From Deltaproteobacteria bacterium RIFCSPHIGHO2_01_FULL_43_49 (GTDB lineage Bacteria; UBA10199; SPLOWO2-01-44-7), in the NCBI GenBank assembly GCA_001798075.1, contig MGRG01000008.1:124001-188000 (forward strand): DNA of 64,000 bases. Reading direction: 5' to 3'. Shown piece after piece: positions 1 through 6,688 of this stretch (its first letter is position 1; each line of letters opens with the position of its first letter). A program made the position numbers and the translations under genes. Below the pieces are notes generated by a model. The model did not search any database. It had not been told where the DNA came from and saw nothing but the letters and a program-made list of their open reading frames with translations.

Positions 1-903
1 AATCGTCAATCCAATGGCCGGGTTGAGGCCTAACAAATAAAGTGCGGCGCTGTAAGCCCCTTCCATCACTCCCAACGCACCAGGAATAAAAGTAAAAGCT
101 GTGTTGATGATCGGTGCAAGTGTTGCTAACAACAGCGCAATCACAAGGGTAAACTCAGGCGTAATTGTTTTTCCAATCAGATAGACTTCAAAAACTCCTA
201 AGAAGCGGCCAGCGATATGCAGGGTCAGTGCCGACCAAAAGGCAAAATGACTCTTTTGATAAAGTTGCAAAACCTTTTCATCTAATTCTATTGCCTTATC
301 CATATGTTTTGTCGCTGCTTTTGTGGCGATGTGGAATTTTAAGGCCAACCTCAAAATAGAACTAAAAAGTCCTTTTCTTTGTCGCAACAAAAAGAAAAAA
401 ATAAGACTGGTGGAGAAAACGAGAAAGACGGGTGCGCCAATAGCTATCTGAGGTGGAAGTCCCGGGAGTGTGAAAAAGGCAAAAGCAGCCCCCACAAAGA
501 TGACAGAAACAATCGCAATGCTGTTGACGGTGCGGTCCACAACGACAGAGGCAGCAATAGAAGTTGCATTGGCCATTTTGTGGAGCAAATAAATACGCAT
601 CGAATCACCACCCACAAAATTAGCAGGGGTCATGACGTTGACGGTTTCTCCAACAATTTTGGATTGAAAGAGTGTCCAGAAGGGAATCGTATTGCCTTGT
701 TGTTTTAGGATTTGTCGCCAAGCAAGGGTGTAGCAAACATACCAAATCAAACCGACACTCAAAATAGGAAGCAATTCCCAACCAAATTCTGTGACGTGAT
801 TTTTGATGGATTCAAAACCAATTTTTTTGACGACCGATAGCAAGACGGCTAAACCGATACCCAAAAAAAGTAAACGGACTGCTTTAAATGTTTTTGATTT
901 CAC
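1..903 (-). CDS. Flippase-like membrane protein, LPG_synthase_TM family (3' end outside window)
   Basis: The frame stays open from a GTG at 903 to the window edge, giving about 301 residues without a stop. The product is very hydrophobic, with several membrane segments separated by short basic loops. The segment TPANFVGGDSMRIYLL and the later FIPGALGVMEGAYS are typical of the lysylphosphatidylglycerol synthase transmembrane / AglD-like family, which has been linked to flipping or modifying polar lipids. The start overlaps the last 20 bases of the upstream nucleotidyltransferase, so the two are probably translationally coupled. The role in moving the operon's lipid product across the inner membrane is inferred from context. 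The C-terminus is missing. Confidence 0.8.
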   Translation of the reverse strand, partial: MKSKTFKAVRLLFLGIGLAVLLSVVKKIGFESIKNHVTEFGWELLPILSVGLIWYVCYTLAWRQILKQQGNTIPFWTLFQSKIVGETVNVMTPANFVGGDSMRIYLLHKMANATSIAASVVVDRTVNSIAIVSVIFVGAAFAFFTLPGLPPQIAIGAPVFLVFSTSLIFFFLLRQRKGLFSSILRLALKFHIATKAATKHMDKAIELDEKVLQLYQKSHFAFWSALTLHIAGRFLGVFEVYLIGKTITPEFTLVIALLLATLAPIINTAFTFIPGALGVMEGAYSAALYLLGLNPAIGLTI

Positions 904-1591
904 TTTCAGCCTTTTTTAAATCTTCCAAGGTGTCGACTTCCAACCATCGGATGCCAGAGGTATTAGCGATGTGAATTGGTTCCCCATTTTTTGCCAATTC
1001 ACCCAAAATCATTTCAACAGAAACTTTTTCTCCCAATTTGCCTAACACCGTTTCAAAACCATTGCGATAAATATCCAATTTTGATTTGGGGCAATAGGTC
1101 ATCCCAATATACCCTCCATCGTAATCTAGAAGATTTTTATGAATTTCTTTGAGTTGCCTTTTGGAATCCAATTTAACCTTCATGTCATCGGCAACCAGAG
1201 GACGATCAAAGTCACAGCAAGCGGTGATCCCTTTCACCTGTTTTAGAATATGATCCAGCAATTTTTTAGGATAGATGTGATCGACATTTAACAATAAGAA
1301 ATCGTTATCCAGAAAAGGTAACCCCACCTTTAAAGTCAAAATGCTTCCCTTTTCAAAATGAGGATTTTCAAAAAGCGTTATTTGAGGTGCTCGCTCGTTA
1401 AGATACGCTTTTAAGCGATTGGATTGAAAACCACAAACAACCCCAATTTGGGTGATTCTTGAATCCTTCAAGAATTCAAGCTGATAATGAATTAGCTCTT
1501 GTCCGTTGACCTTTACAAGGGCTTTCGGAAGTTCGTTGGTCAAGGTTCCAAGGCGGTCTCCCGTACCCGCTGCCAGTATCAAAACTTTCAT
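884..1591 (-). CDS. Sugar/polyol-phosphate nucleotidyltransferase (NTP_transferase family)
   Basis: A 235-residue cytoplasmic enzyme opening with MKVLILAAGTGDRLG and PKALVKV. These are the nucleotide-binding signature (GxGxRL, then PK) of NTP transferases. LLNVDHIY near residue 99 fits the metal-binding region after the central strands. Length and form match stand-alone cytidylyltransferases such as inositol-1-phosphate cytidylyltransferase (IPCT), but the substrate cannot be read from sequence. It lies 13 bases behind a HAD phosphatase and two genes behind a CDP-alcohol phosphatidyltransferase. That context suggests it makes a CDP-activated polyol or sugar used by that transferase. A glucose-1-phosphate-type enzyme is an alternative. 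Confidence 0.82.
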   Translation of the reverse strand: MKVLILAAGTGDRLGTLTNELPKALVKVNGQELIHYQLEFLKDSRITQIGVVCGFQSNRLKAYLNERAPQITLFENPHFEKGSILTLKVGLPFLDNDFLLLNVDHIYPKKLLDHILKQVKGITACCDFDRPLVADDMKVKLDSKRQLKEIHKNLLDYDGGYIGMTYCPKSKLDIYRNGFETVLGKLGEKVSVEMILGELAKNGEPIHIANTSGIRWLEVDTLEDLKKAESEIKNI

Positions 1592-1604
1592 AGGAGGGAC
1601 AGAC

Positions 1605-2237
1605 CTAGAACATCTCCTTTAATTGGGCAAGTTCGGAAATGACAGGAATGCCTGGGAAACGGCTTTGGAACTCTCTCTTGGTGAACATACCCTCTTTGGC
1701 GATAAAATCGATTCCGCTTTCAAAAGCCCATTCACCATCTTTGAGCGAATCACCGATAAACACGATATCATTTGGATTACCACCCCATTTTTCCAAAATG
1801 TAGAGAAAATGTGGCAATCCCTTCACAAAGTTCCCTTTGTGGCCTAACACTAAATCACAAGGAATTTCTAACTGCTTTACAAATTTGTCTAATAATTCTT
1901 GCGCGCTATTAGAGGAAATAATGACGGCGTATCCCTTTTCTTTGAGATAACGAATTGTTTCAAGGGTGTCTGGATAGCTTTCTTCTAAAAAATAATTTTC
2001 CCTCTTTTTCTTCTCAAAGATTTGCGAAGCTTTTTTATTTCTCTTTTTTTCTTCCGGATAGAGAGTATTGAGTTGTTCAGAAAAGGGAAGCCCCGAAGTA
2101 AGTTGATAAAGCTGCCTTGCTTCTCGTTCACTAATTCCAAAATGCTCCGACATCACTTCAGAAGCAATGTCACTGAGTTGTTCCATGGAGTTGACGAGTG
2201 TTCCGTCAAAATCAAATACCAGAATTTTTTTATTCAT
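1605..2237 (-). CDS. HAD-superfamily hydrolase (phosphatase)
   Basis: 210 residues with the HAD motifs in order: DFDGTLVNSM (motif I, nucleophile and acid/base Asp, residues 9-18), ISSNS (motif II), a Lys around residue 137, and FIGDSLKD (motif IV acidic pair). The helical cap between motifs I and II indicates a subclass I enzyme like phosphoglycolate phosphatase. Its first codons overlap the end of the phosphatidyltransferase gene by 8 bases, so the two are cotranscribed. A likely job, by analogy with phosphatidylinositol-phosphate and DIPP pathways, is removing a phosphate from the phosphodiester product. That substrate is an inference. Confidence 0.82.
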   Translation of the reverse strand: MNKKILVFDFDGTLVNSMEQLSDIASEVMSEHFGISEREARQLYQLTSGLPFSEQLNTLYPEEKKRNKKASQIFEKKKRENYFLEESYPDTLETIRYLKEKGYAVIISSNSAQELLDKFVKQLEIPCDLVLGHKGNFVKGLPHFLYILEKWGGNPNDIVFIGDSLKDGEWAFESGIDFIAKEGMFTKREFQSRFPGIPVISELAQLKEMF

Positions 2238-3321
2238 AGGTTGATGTGGCCTTGGGTAGGGAAAAAGGCTGCAACTTCAGATAAAGCAGGATTCCGTTGG
2301 CAATCCAAAGACCCGCAATGGAGAGATAAAGTAGCCATGGCAAAGTACCAATAAGTGCAGCCAATAAAAAGTAAAGTGAGAAACAATCTTTGCGCATTAA
2401 AATTTTCCCATAACGGATGAAGCCCAAAAGGACTGGCGAATAATTGTTTTCAGACAACTTCGATAAATATTCTTTGTCAAAGGTGACTAGGCTTGCTGAA
2501 TGAGTAAATCTTTTTAAAAACTGAATCATCTGCCACAAAAGACCCCCAAGACCACCCAAAAGCAGAGTGGCCATCCCAACGGTAGCTGATTGACCATGGT
2601 TATTTGAAAAAGCAAAAATCAACCCTACAAAAAAACTGATCAAAGCACCATTGTCGCTGATCGAATCAAAATATTGTCCGAATTTGGAAGTAGTAAAATT
2701 AAGTTTGGCCACTTCTCCATCGCAACCATCAAAGATGGAAGCGCATTGAAAAAGTGCAGCCCCCATCAACAACATTTTATAAGAGCCTTGCGCTACAAAA
2801 AAACCGGTTGAAATTCCCAAAGCTAAATTAAGTAGTGTAATCCAATTGGGGTGTATGTTCCATTTGGCAAGCCTCAAACTAATGGGTAACGAAATTCTTT
2901 TATTGAGATATTTCGCAACAGGACCCGGTGTGCTGAGTCGGATGTTTTCAGTTAAAATTTTCTCTGCCTCTTTTATTTGAGAGACATCATCGACAATAAA
3001 TTTAAAAAAGGGCGAAGCCAATTTTTCTTCTACAAGGCAGTTCGTTGGAATGATTTTGTCAGCCTGAATTTCTCTCGTTAAGGTTCCTTTTTCATAAGTG
3101 ACAAGGGAGACGTGAATGCCTCGTTTTTCAAGCTGTGGGGCGATCATTTCATGATAACGAATGGCAAGTCTTGCCGGCAGAAGAACCCCTACGGTTTTAA
3201 TTCCGGCTTTTTTAAGGGCCAAAATGTTTCTCAAAAAGAGGGGAATGCCGACAATCCTTTGGAAAAGGATCCCTTCAGGGGCTTTGCAAAGCTCGTGGGA
3301 GAGCAAGACTTCTACTTTCAT
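2230..3321 (-). CDS. CDP-alcohol phosphatidyltransferase with degenerate N-terminal nucleotidyltransferase-like domain
   Basis: 363 residues. The C-terminal half has about six membrane segments and the CDP-alcohol transferase signature near residues 196-221. All four Asp and the DG pair are present; the usual AR is AK. The N-terminal 130 residues (FQRIVGIPLFLRNILALKKAG...) resemble a nucleotidyltransferase Rossmann fold that has lost the GxGxRL loop. That arrangement echoes bifunctional IPCT/DIPPS enzymes, in which a cytidylyltransferase is fused to di-myo-inositol-phosphate-phosphate synthase. Here an intact nucleotidyltransferase is encoded separately two genes downstream. It is the first gene of the minus-strand operon. 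The acceptor alcohol is unknown. Confidence 0.82.
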   Translation of the reverse strand: MKVEVLLSHELCKAPEGILFQRIVGIPLFLRNILALKKAGIKTVGVLLPARLAIRYHEMIAPQLEKRGIHVSLVTYEKGTLTREIQADKIIPTNCLVEEKLASPFFKFIVDDVSQIKEAEKILTENIRLSTPGPVAKYLNKRISLPISLRLAKWNIHPNWITLLNLALGISTGFFVAQGSYKMLLMGAALFQCASIFDGCDGEVAKLNFTTSKFGQYFDSISDNGALISFFVGLIFAFSNNHGQSATVGMATLLLGGLGGLLWQMIQFLKRFTHSASLVTFDKEYLSKLSENNYSPVLLGFIRYGKILMRKDCFSLYFLLAALIGTLPWLLYLSIAGLWIANGILLYLKLQPFSLPKATSTYE

Positions 3322-3365
3322 GAGGCGGGATTTTAATCATTCCAAAGGGGTATTGTAAAGCTTAA

Positions 3366-3395
3366 TTGACTCTATTAAAAAATCCGTGTTAGGTT
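3366..3395 (+). promoter_or_regulatory. Candidate sigma70-type promoter for the radical SAM gene
   Basis: TTGACT at 3366-3371 is followed 18 bases later by TAGGTT at 3390-3395. The gene starts at 3405 with no Shine-Dalgarno in front of it, so a start at this promoter would give a nearly leaderless message. The 83-base gap also has to hold the promoter of the divergent operon. This is a weak pattern match only. Confidence 0.3.
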
Positions 3396-3404
3396 ACTCG
3401 TCCA

Positions 3405-4388
3405 ATGCTTCAAACGAATGGCAATGGCCATGAAAAAGGGTATAAAAGGCCTCCGAAACTCCGTGGTCTTAGCTATTATTTACGCTGCAGGGTCGAAAAA
3501 AGGCCCTATCTCGTTAATTTAGAGTTTACCAAGCTGTGTAATGCCAAATGCTTTTTTTGCAGTTGTTGGCAGGTAGAATCGCCCAATGAGCTGCAAGATT
3601 ATAGCCCCGTTATCAAGCGTTTTCGTCCCATTGTTTGTTCTGTTTCGGGTGGGGAGCCTCTTTTAAGAAAAAATTATGACGAACTCTTGGCTGGCATCAG
3701 GCCTTGGTGTCACTATCTGATGATTATTACGAATGGGGGTCTTCTCAACGAAGAATCTGCCTCGAGATTGCGTAGCGCTGGGGTTGACCAACTCACCATT
3801 TCTCTCGATTATTTAAGCAAAAAGCATGACGAAGTTCGAAAAATTGAGGGACTTTTTGACAATATCAGCAAAATGGCCCCTCTTTTAGCCTCAAAAGGCT
3901 ACAATATTTGCCTAAACACCATCATTATGGAATCCAATATGGATCAGATTATTCCCATTGCGAAGGCAGCCAAAGAATGGGGTGTTCATGTTTCGTTCAG
4001 CTCTTTTTGCACACTGAAAGCCAATGAAGGGAGCGAGATGGTTCGGAAAGAGAAATTCAAAGATTTGGCAAACTTGATTGAAGAAATCAAAGCATTGAAA
4101 AAACAGAACCAAAACATCAAAAATTCCCATTATTATTTAGATAACATTGCCCCCTATTTCCAAAAGGGGGGAGTGAGTGGTTGCAAGGCAGGGCACACTT
4201 TTATTCAGATCACGCCGGATGGATATGTGCAGCGCTGTTCAGAACTCCCTCGCATGGCGCATTATTCCGAATATTGGCCCACCCAGGTTGACAATACACT
4301 TTGCACCAAGTGTTGGTATTCTTGTCGCGGCGAAACCGAAGCCCCGTTTTTCAAACCACAACGTCTGGTCGATTTATTCCGCGCTTAA
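3405..4388 (+). CDS. Radical SAM enzyme with C-terminal SPASM-like cysteines
   Basis: 327 residues. The CxxxCxxC triad that binds the [4Fe-4S]/SAM cluster is at Cys45, Cys49 and Cys52, followed by SGGEPLL (residues 81-87). Strands such as LTISLDYL complete the TIM-barrel pattern. Further cysteines in the last 70 residues (SGCKAGH, QRCSELP, CTKCWYSC) suggest an auxiliary cluster as in SPASM/twitch proteins, while ITPDGYVQRC resembles the PqqE/HpnH-like class. It is divergent from the lipid-type operon, so it may modify a product or precursor of that pathway. The substrate cannot be told. No clear Shine-Dalgarno precedes the start. Confidence 0.83.
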   Translation: MLQTNGNGHEKGYKRPPKLRGLSYYLRCRVEKRPYLVNLEFTKLCNAKCFFCSCWQVESPNELQDYSPVIKRFRPIVCSVSGGEPLLRKNYDELLAGIRPWCHYLMIITNGGLLNEESASRLRSAGVDQLTISLDYLSKKHDEVRKIEGLFDNISKMAPLLASKGYNICLNTIIMESNMDQIIPIAKAAKEWGVHVSFSSFCTLKANEGSEMVRKEKFKDLANLIEEIKALKKQNQNIKNSHYYLDNIAPYFQKGGVSGCKAGHTFIQITPDGYVQRCSELPRMAHYSEYWPTQVDNTLCTKCWYSCRGETEAPFFKPQRLVDLFRA

Positions 4389-4811
4389 ATTCTTCTCGAC
4401 AATTTCTACAAACCTCACCGCAAATTCAAACGCCGATTTTGTTTCTTGTGAAGATACAGAGCCACTTACATCATAAATTATACGATGCCTCTTGGAACGC
4501 ATTTTATCGAAGATGTATATTTCATCCCCTAACTCTTTCCCTAATATTACCTCTGCAAACCGAACAGCAGCTATGTGTTGGCCTTCCCCCGTTGCAGGAC
4601 GATAGCCCTTCGCAAACATCAGTGCTCTTGCTGCTTGCAACACAGCATTATAGGCAATACTAAAGGCCCAATCCGTATCGCTTCCTAACAATCTTTTCGC
4701 TGTCTTAATATCCCTTTTTGCCAGATTCAAACGGTCACGAATCTGACTGGTTGATGCCTTAAAAGGTTTAATGAATCCTTTATTTTGTAAATCGTTTAAA
4801 TCCATTTTCAT
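4374..4811 (-). CDS. HEPN-domain protein (toxin partner of MNT)
   Basis: 145 helical residues with the HEPN layout: ALMFAKGYRP after the first long helices, and RSKRHRIIYD at 105-114. The Arg-x-x-Arg-His...Tyr form is the putative RNase motif of the HEPN subgroup that pairs with minimal nucleotidyltransferases. It overlaps the upstream nucleotidyltransferase gene by 32 bases, so the pair is coupled. Known MNT/HEPN systems are toxin-antitoxin modules in which HEPN is an RNase and MNT neutralises it by adding nucleotides. The 3' end overlaps the convergent radical SAM gene by 15 bases. Confidence 0.82.
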   Translation of the reverse strand: MKMDLNDLQNKGFIKPFKASTSQIRDRLNLAKRDIKTAKRLLGSDTDWAFSIAYNAVLQAARALMFAKGYRPATGEGQHIAAVRFAEVILGKELGDEIYIFDKMRSKRHRIIYDVSGSVSSQETKSAFEFAVRFVEIVEKNLSAE

Positions 4812-5388
4812 CCCCCAAAATCATTATCTTAGGACTTCTAACAACATTGTTAATAAAATCATCTCCTTTTTTCCACTTCTTCAAAAATTCCTTCATATCA
4901 AACAGAGAATATTGGATTTCCCTACCTATTTCTATTTCAGCTGCTTTGATTGCCTTTGCAAGTATTAAAGAATCGATTGTAGCTTTGCTAATTAAGAACA
5001 AATCGATGTCACTTTTTATGCCAGCCTCTTTTGTCGCAAAAGAGCCATAAATAAAGGCGAAAATTAAACCTTTAAACCCTTTTAATGAAGTGTTAATTAC
5101 CCTTGCAATACCTACTGTTTTTAAAACAAGCGACTGCAACTCTGGAAAGAAAGGGGATTCACTGTTAACCTTAAAGTATTTGGCGTTGGCTTTAACTTCA
5201 CTGGTAACGAGACCCAGTTTTTCTAGTTTTTCAAGCTCCCGGATAACAGGTGTAGGAGATTGTTTAAGGAGTGTTGCCAATTGACGAATGTAAAACGATT
5301 CTCCAGGATGCATTGTCACCAAGGCGATGAGATCCGCTCTTGTTTTGGAACCAAATAAAAGATAAAGGGGAGTCGGTTTTGTACTCAT
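4780..5388 (-). CDS. Minimal nucleotidyltransferase antitoxin with N-terminal winged helix
   Basis: I place the start at the ATG at 5388 (MSTKPTPLYLLFGSKTRADL). The frame runs 41 codons further upstream, but that part crosses the palindromic operator and is not protein-like. Residues 1-75 look like an ArsR/MarR-type winged helix (IRQLATLLKQSPTPVIRELEKLEKLGLV). Residues 113-130 hold the Pol-beta nucleotidyltransferase motif GS-x10-D-x-D (Gly115, Ser116, Asp127, Asp129). In this MNT subtype the winged helix binds the promoter, which fits the inverted repeats at the start codon. There is no Shine-Dalgarno, so translation may be leaderless. Confidence 0.8.
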   Translation of the reverse strand: MSTKPTPLYLLFGSKTRADLIALVTMHPGESFYIRQLATLLKQSPTPVIRELEKLEKLGLVTSEVKANAKYFKVNSESPFFPELQSLVLKTVGIARVINTSLKGFKGLIFAFIYGSFATKEAGIKSDIDLFLISKATIDSLILAKAIKAAEIEIGREIQYSLFDMKEFLKKWKKGDDFINNVVRSPKIMILGDENGFKRFTK

Positions 5389-5419
5389 ATTGAGTATTAT
5401 TGTACTCAAAATGAGTACA
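5382..5419. promoter_or_regulatory. Double palindromic operator of the MNT/HEPN module
   Basis: Two inverted repeats of the same sequence class lie 4 bases apart. TACTCA-TAT-TGAGTA (5382-5396) straddles the MNT start codon, and TGTACTCA-AAA-TGAGTACA (5401-5419) has perfect 8-base arms. Their position at the start of a gene with a winged helix suggests autorepression. They could also affect the divergent gene at 5478. Confidence 0.65.
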
Positions 5420-5477
5420 AAGTCCAGAAGCAACTTTTTGGCCCTTTTGCCGATACTATGTATAGGAAGAAAACGAT

Positions 5478-5744
5478 ATGAACACGCCTCCAACATCTCT
5501 ATCGATTCCACCAGTAGCTGCTGGTCTTCAAGCCCAAGCCGAGGTTACCACGGCAGAGGCGACTGCCCTTGAAGAAGCGGGTGGTATTTTGGGGCTTGAT
5601 CCCCCTGACCGATTATCTTTTGAAGAACAGGTAACCCTAGACCGGCTTGGTCAAACCCTACGACCACTCGATGCGAAAGGGCTCGTACCATTAACCCCTT
5701 CACTCCGAATGGTAAGACCAGACATACGCGATTTTTTGAAATGA
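5478..5744 (+). CDS. Unknown small protein preceding the Hint-domain gene
   Basis: 88 residues, rich in Ala, Pro, Leu and Thr at the start (MNTPPTSLSIPPVAAGLQAQ). It has no signal peptide, membrane segment or family I recognise. AGGAAG eight bases before the ATG is a fair Shine-Dalgarno. Its TGA overlaps the ATG of the next gene (ATGA), so the two form a coupled unit. A role with the Hint protein is likely only from this coupling. Confidence 0.55.
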   Translation: MNTPPTSLSIPPVAAGLQAQAEVTTAEATALEEAGGILGLDPPDRLSFEEQVTLDRLGQTLRPLDAKGLVPLTPSLRMVRPDIRDFLK

Positions 5745-6610
5745 AAGCAAAAATCGAAAAACTTGGAGTGGATGGCTACCTTTATCCAGGCCTTGAAGAA
5801 TTTAGAAAGATTATTGCCCGGCATCCTGAAGTGTGCCAAGGAAGAAAGTGGAAAGAGTTTTCAAAAAGATTTTTTGAAACCCAACGATATCTGGATATCG
5901 CCATTGAAACTCTACCAAAGGTGTCCGAAAGAGAACGTGCTGCAATCTATTCGGCTTTGGCCAGGCATCTCAAAGAGCAAAGAGTATTTCTCCAAGAATA
6001 TACAGAAAAACTCCAAATCCATTGGTATTCTATGCCAACCTTTCGCAGGTTTTTAGATGCTTTCCACAATCTCTTTCCCAAGCCTTCGATGGATGGTCCT
6101 CTTAGAAACGAGAGTTATTGTTTCCCCGACAATGCCTATTTAAAAACAAGAGAAGGAGGGCCTGTTACCTTTAATCAGCTCTCTGAAATGTTTCAACGTG
6201 GAGAAAAATTTCCAGAAATTGCTGCCTTTGATGAGGTTACTGGTGAAGTGGTTTACCAAAAACCGGAATTGATCGTCACACATTTCCAAATTCAATCATC
6301 CCTTTTATACTTGGATGCACACAATACGGACCAAACAACCACACTAGAAGTAACACCAAATCATCGTTTATGGATCCTGCGCGGAGGATTAAAAATGTGG
6401 CTAGAGGCGGGGCAACTGGGAGCCAGCGATCAACTCATCAATCCTTTTGGGGAGTCTTATTCCATAGATTCTCTCAGAACGGTCCAGGGGGTCTTCAACT
6501 TATATAATTTATCCTTTCTGTCCAACAAAACCGGACTCCATCCCACCTATTTAGTCTCTGCGGATGGTCAATCTTGGTTTGTAACCCACAATTTTAAAAT
6601 GTTAGGGTAA
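5741..6610 (+). CDS. Protein with C-terminal Hint (intein-like) autoprocessing domain
   Basis: 289 residues. Residues 1-125 are helical and unrecognised. The rest has the Hint landmarks. Block A begins at Cys127 (CFPDNAYLKT), the usual nucleophile. Block B is LEVTPNHRLWIL with Thr205 and His208. The C-terminal block is HPTYLVSADGQSWFVTHN, with the His-Asn pair at 283-284. Only five residues (FKMLG) follow the Asn, so there is no toxin or C-extein, and the +1 residue is Phe rather than Cys, Ser or Thr. That fits a cleaving BIL- or polymorphic-toxin-type Hint, or a remnant after loss of a C-terminal cargo. No signal peptide is seen. Confidence 0.75.
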   Translation: MKAKIEKLGVDGYLYPGLEEFRKIIARHPEVCQGRKWKEFSKRFFETQRYLDIAIETLPKVSERERAAIYSALARHLKEQRVFLQEYTEKLQIHWYSMPTFRRFLDAFHNLFPKPSMDGPLRNESYCFPDNAYLKTREGGPVTFNQLSEMFQRGEKFPEIAAFDEVTGEVVYQKPELIVTHFQIQSSLLYLDAHNTDQTTTLEVTPNHRLWILRGGLKMWLEAGQLGASDQLINPFGESYSIDSLRTVQGVFNLYNLSFLSNKTGLHPTYLVSADGQSWFVTHNFKMLG

Positions 6611-6627
6611 CTATCCTATTTCCTTTG

Positions 6628-6652
6628 ACAGAAGGTGCCTGGCACTTTCTGT
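6628..6652. repeat. Hairpin repeat, GGTGCCTGGCAC family, copy 1
   Basis: ACAGAAGGTGCC and GGCACTTTCTGT form 12-base arms with one mismatch around a single T. It lies 18 bases behind the stop of the Hint gene and may end its transcript. The same core occurs at 34945-34973, and a longer relative at 44703-44772, each with different outer arms. Confidence 0.7.
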
Positions 6653-6688
6653 TTGGAAAGATTTGAAAATTCTGTTATATGACGTTGT

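Noticed and set aside
379-708. Plus-strand frame of 109 codons
   Set aside because: It is antisense to the flippase gene, has low-complexity charged composition and no ribosome site.
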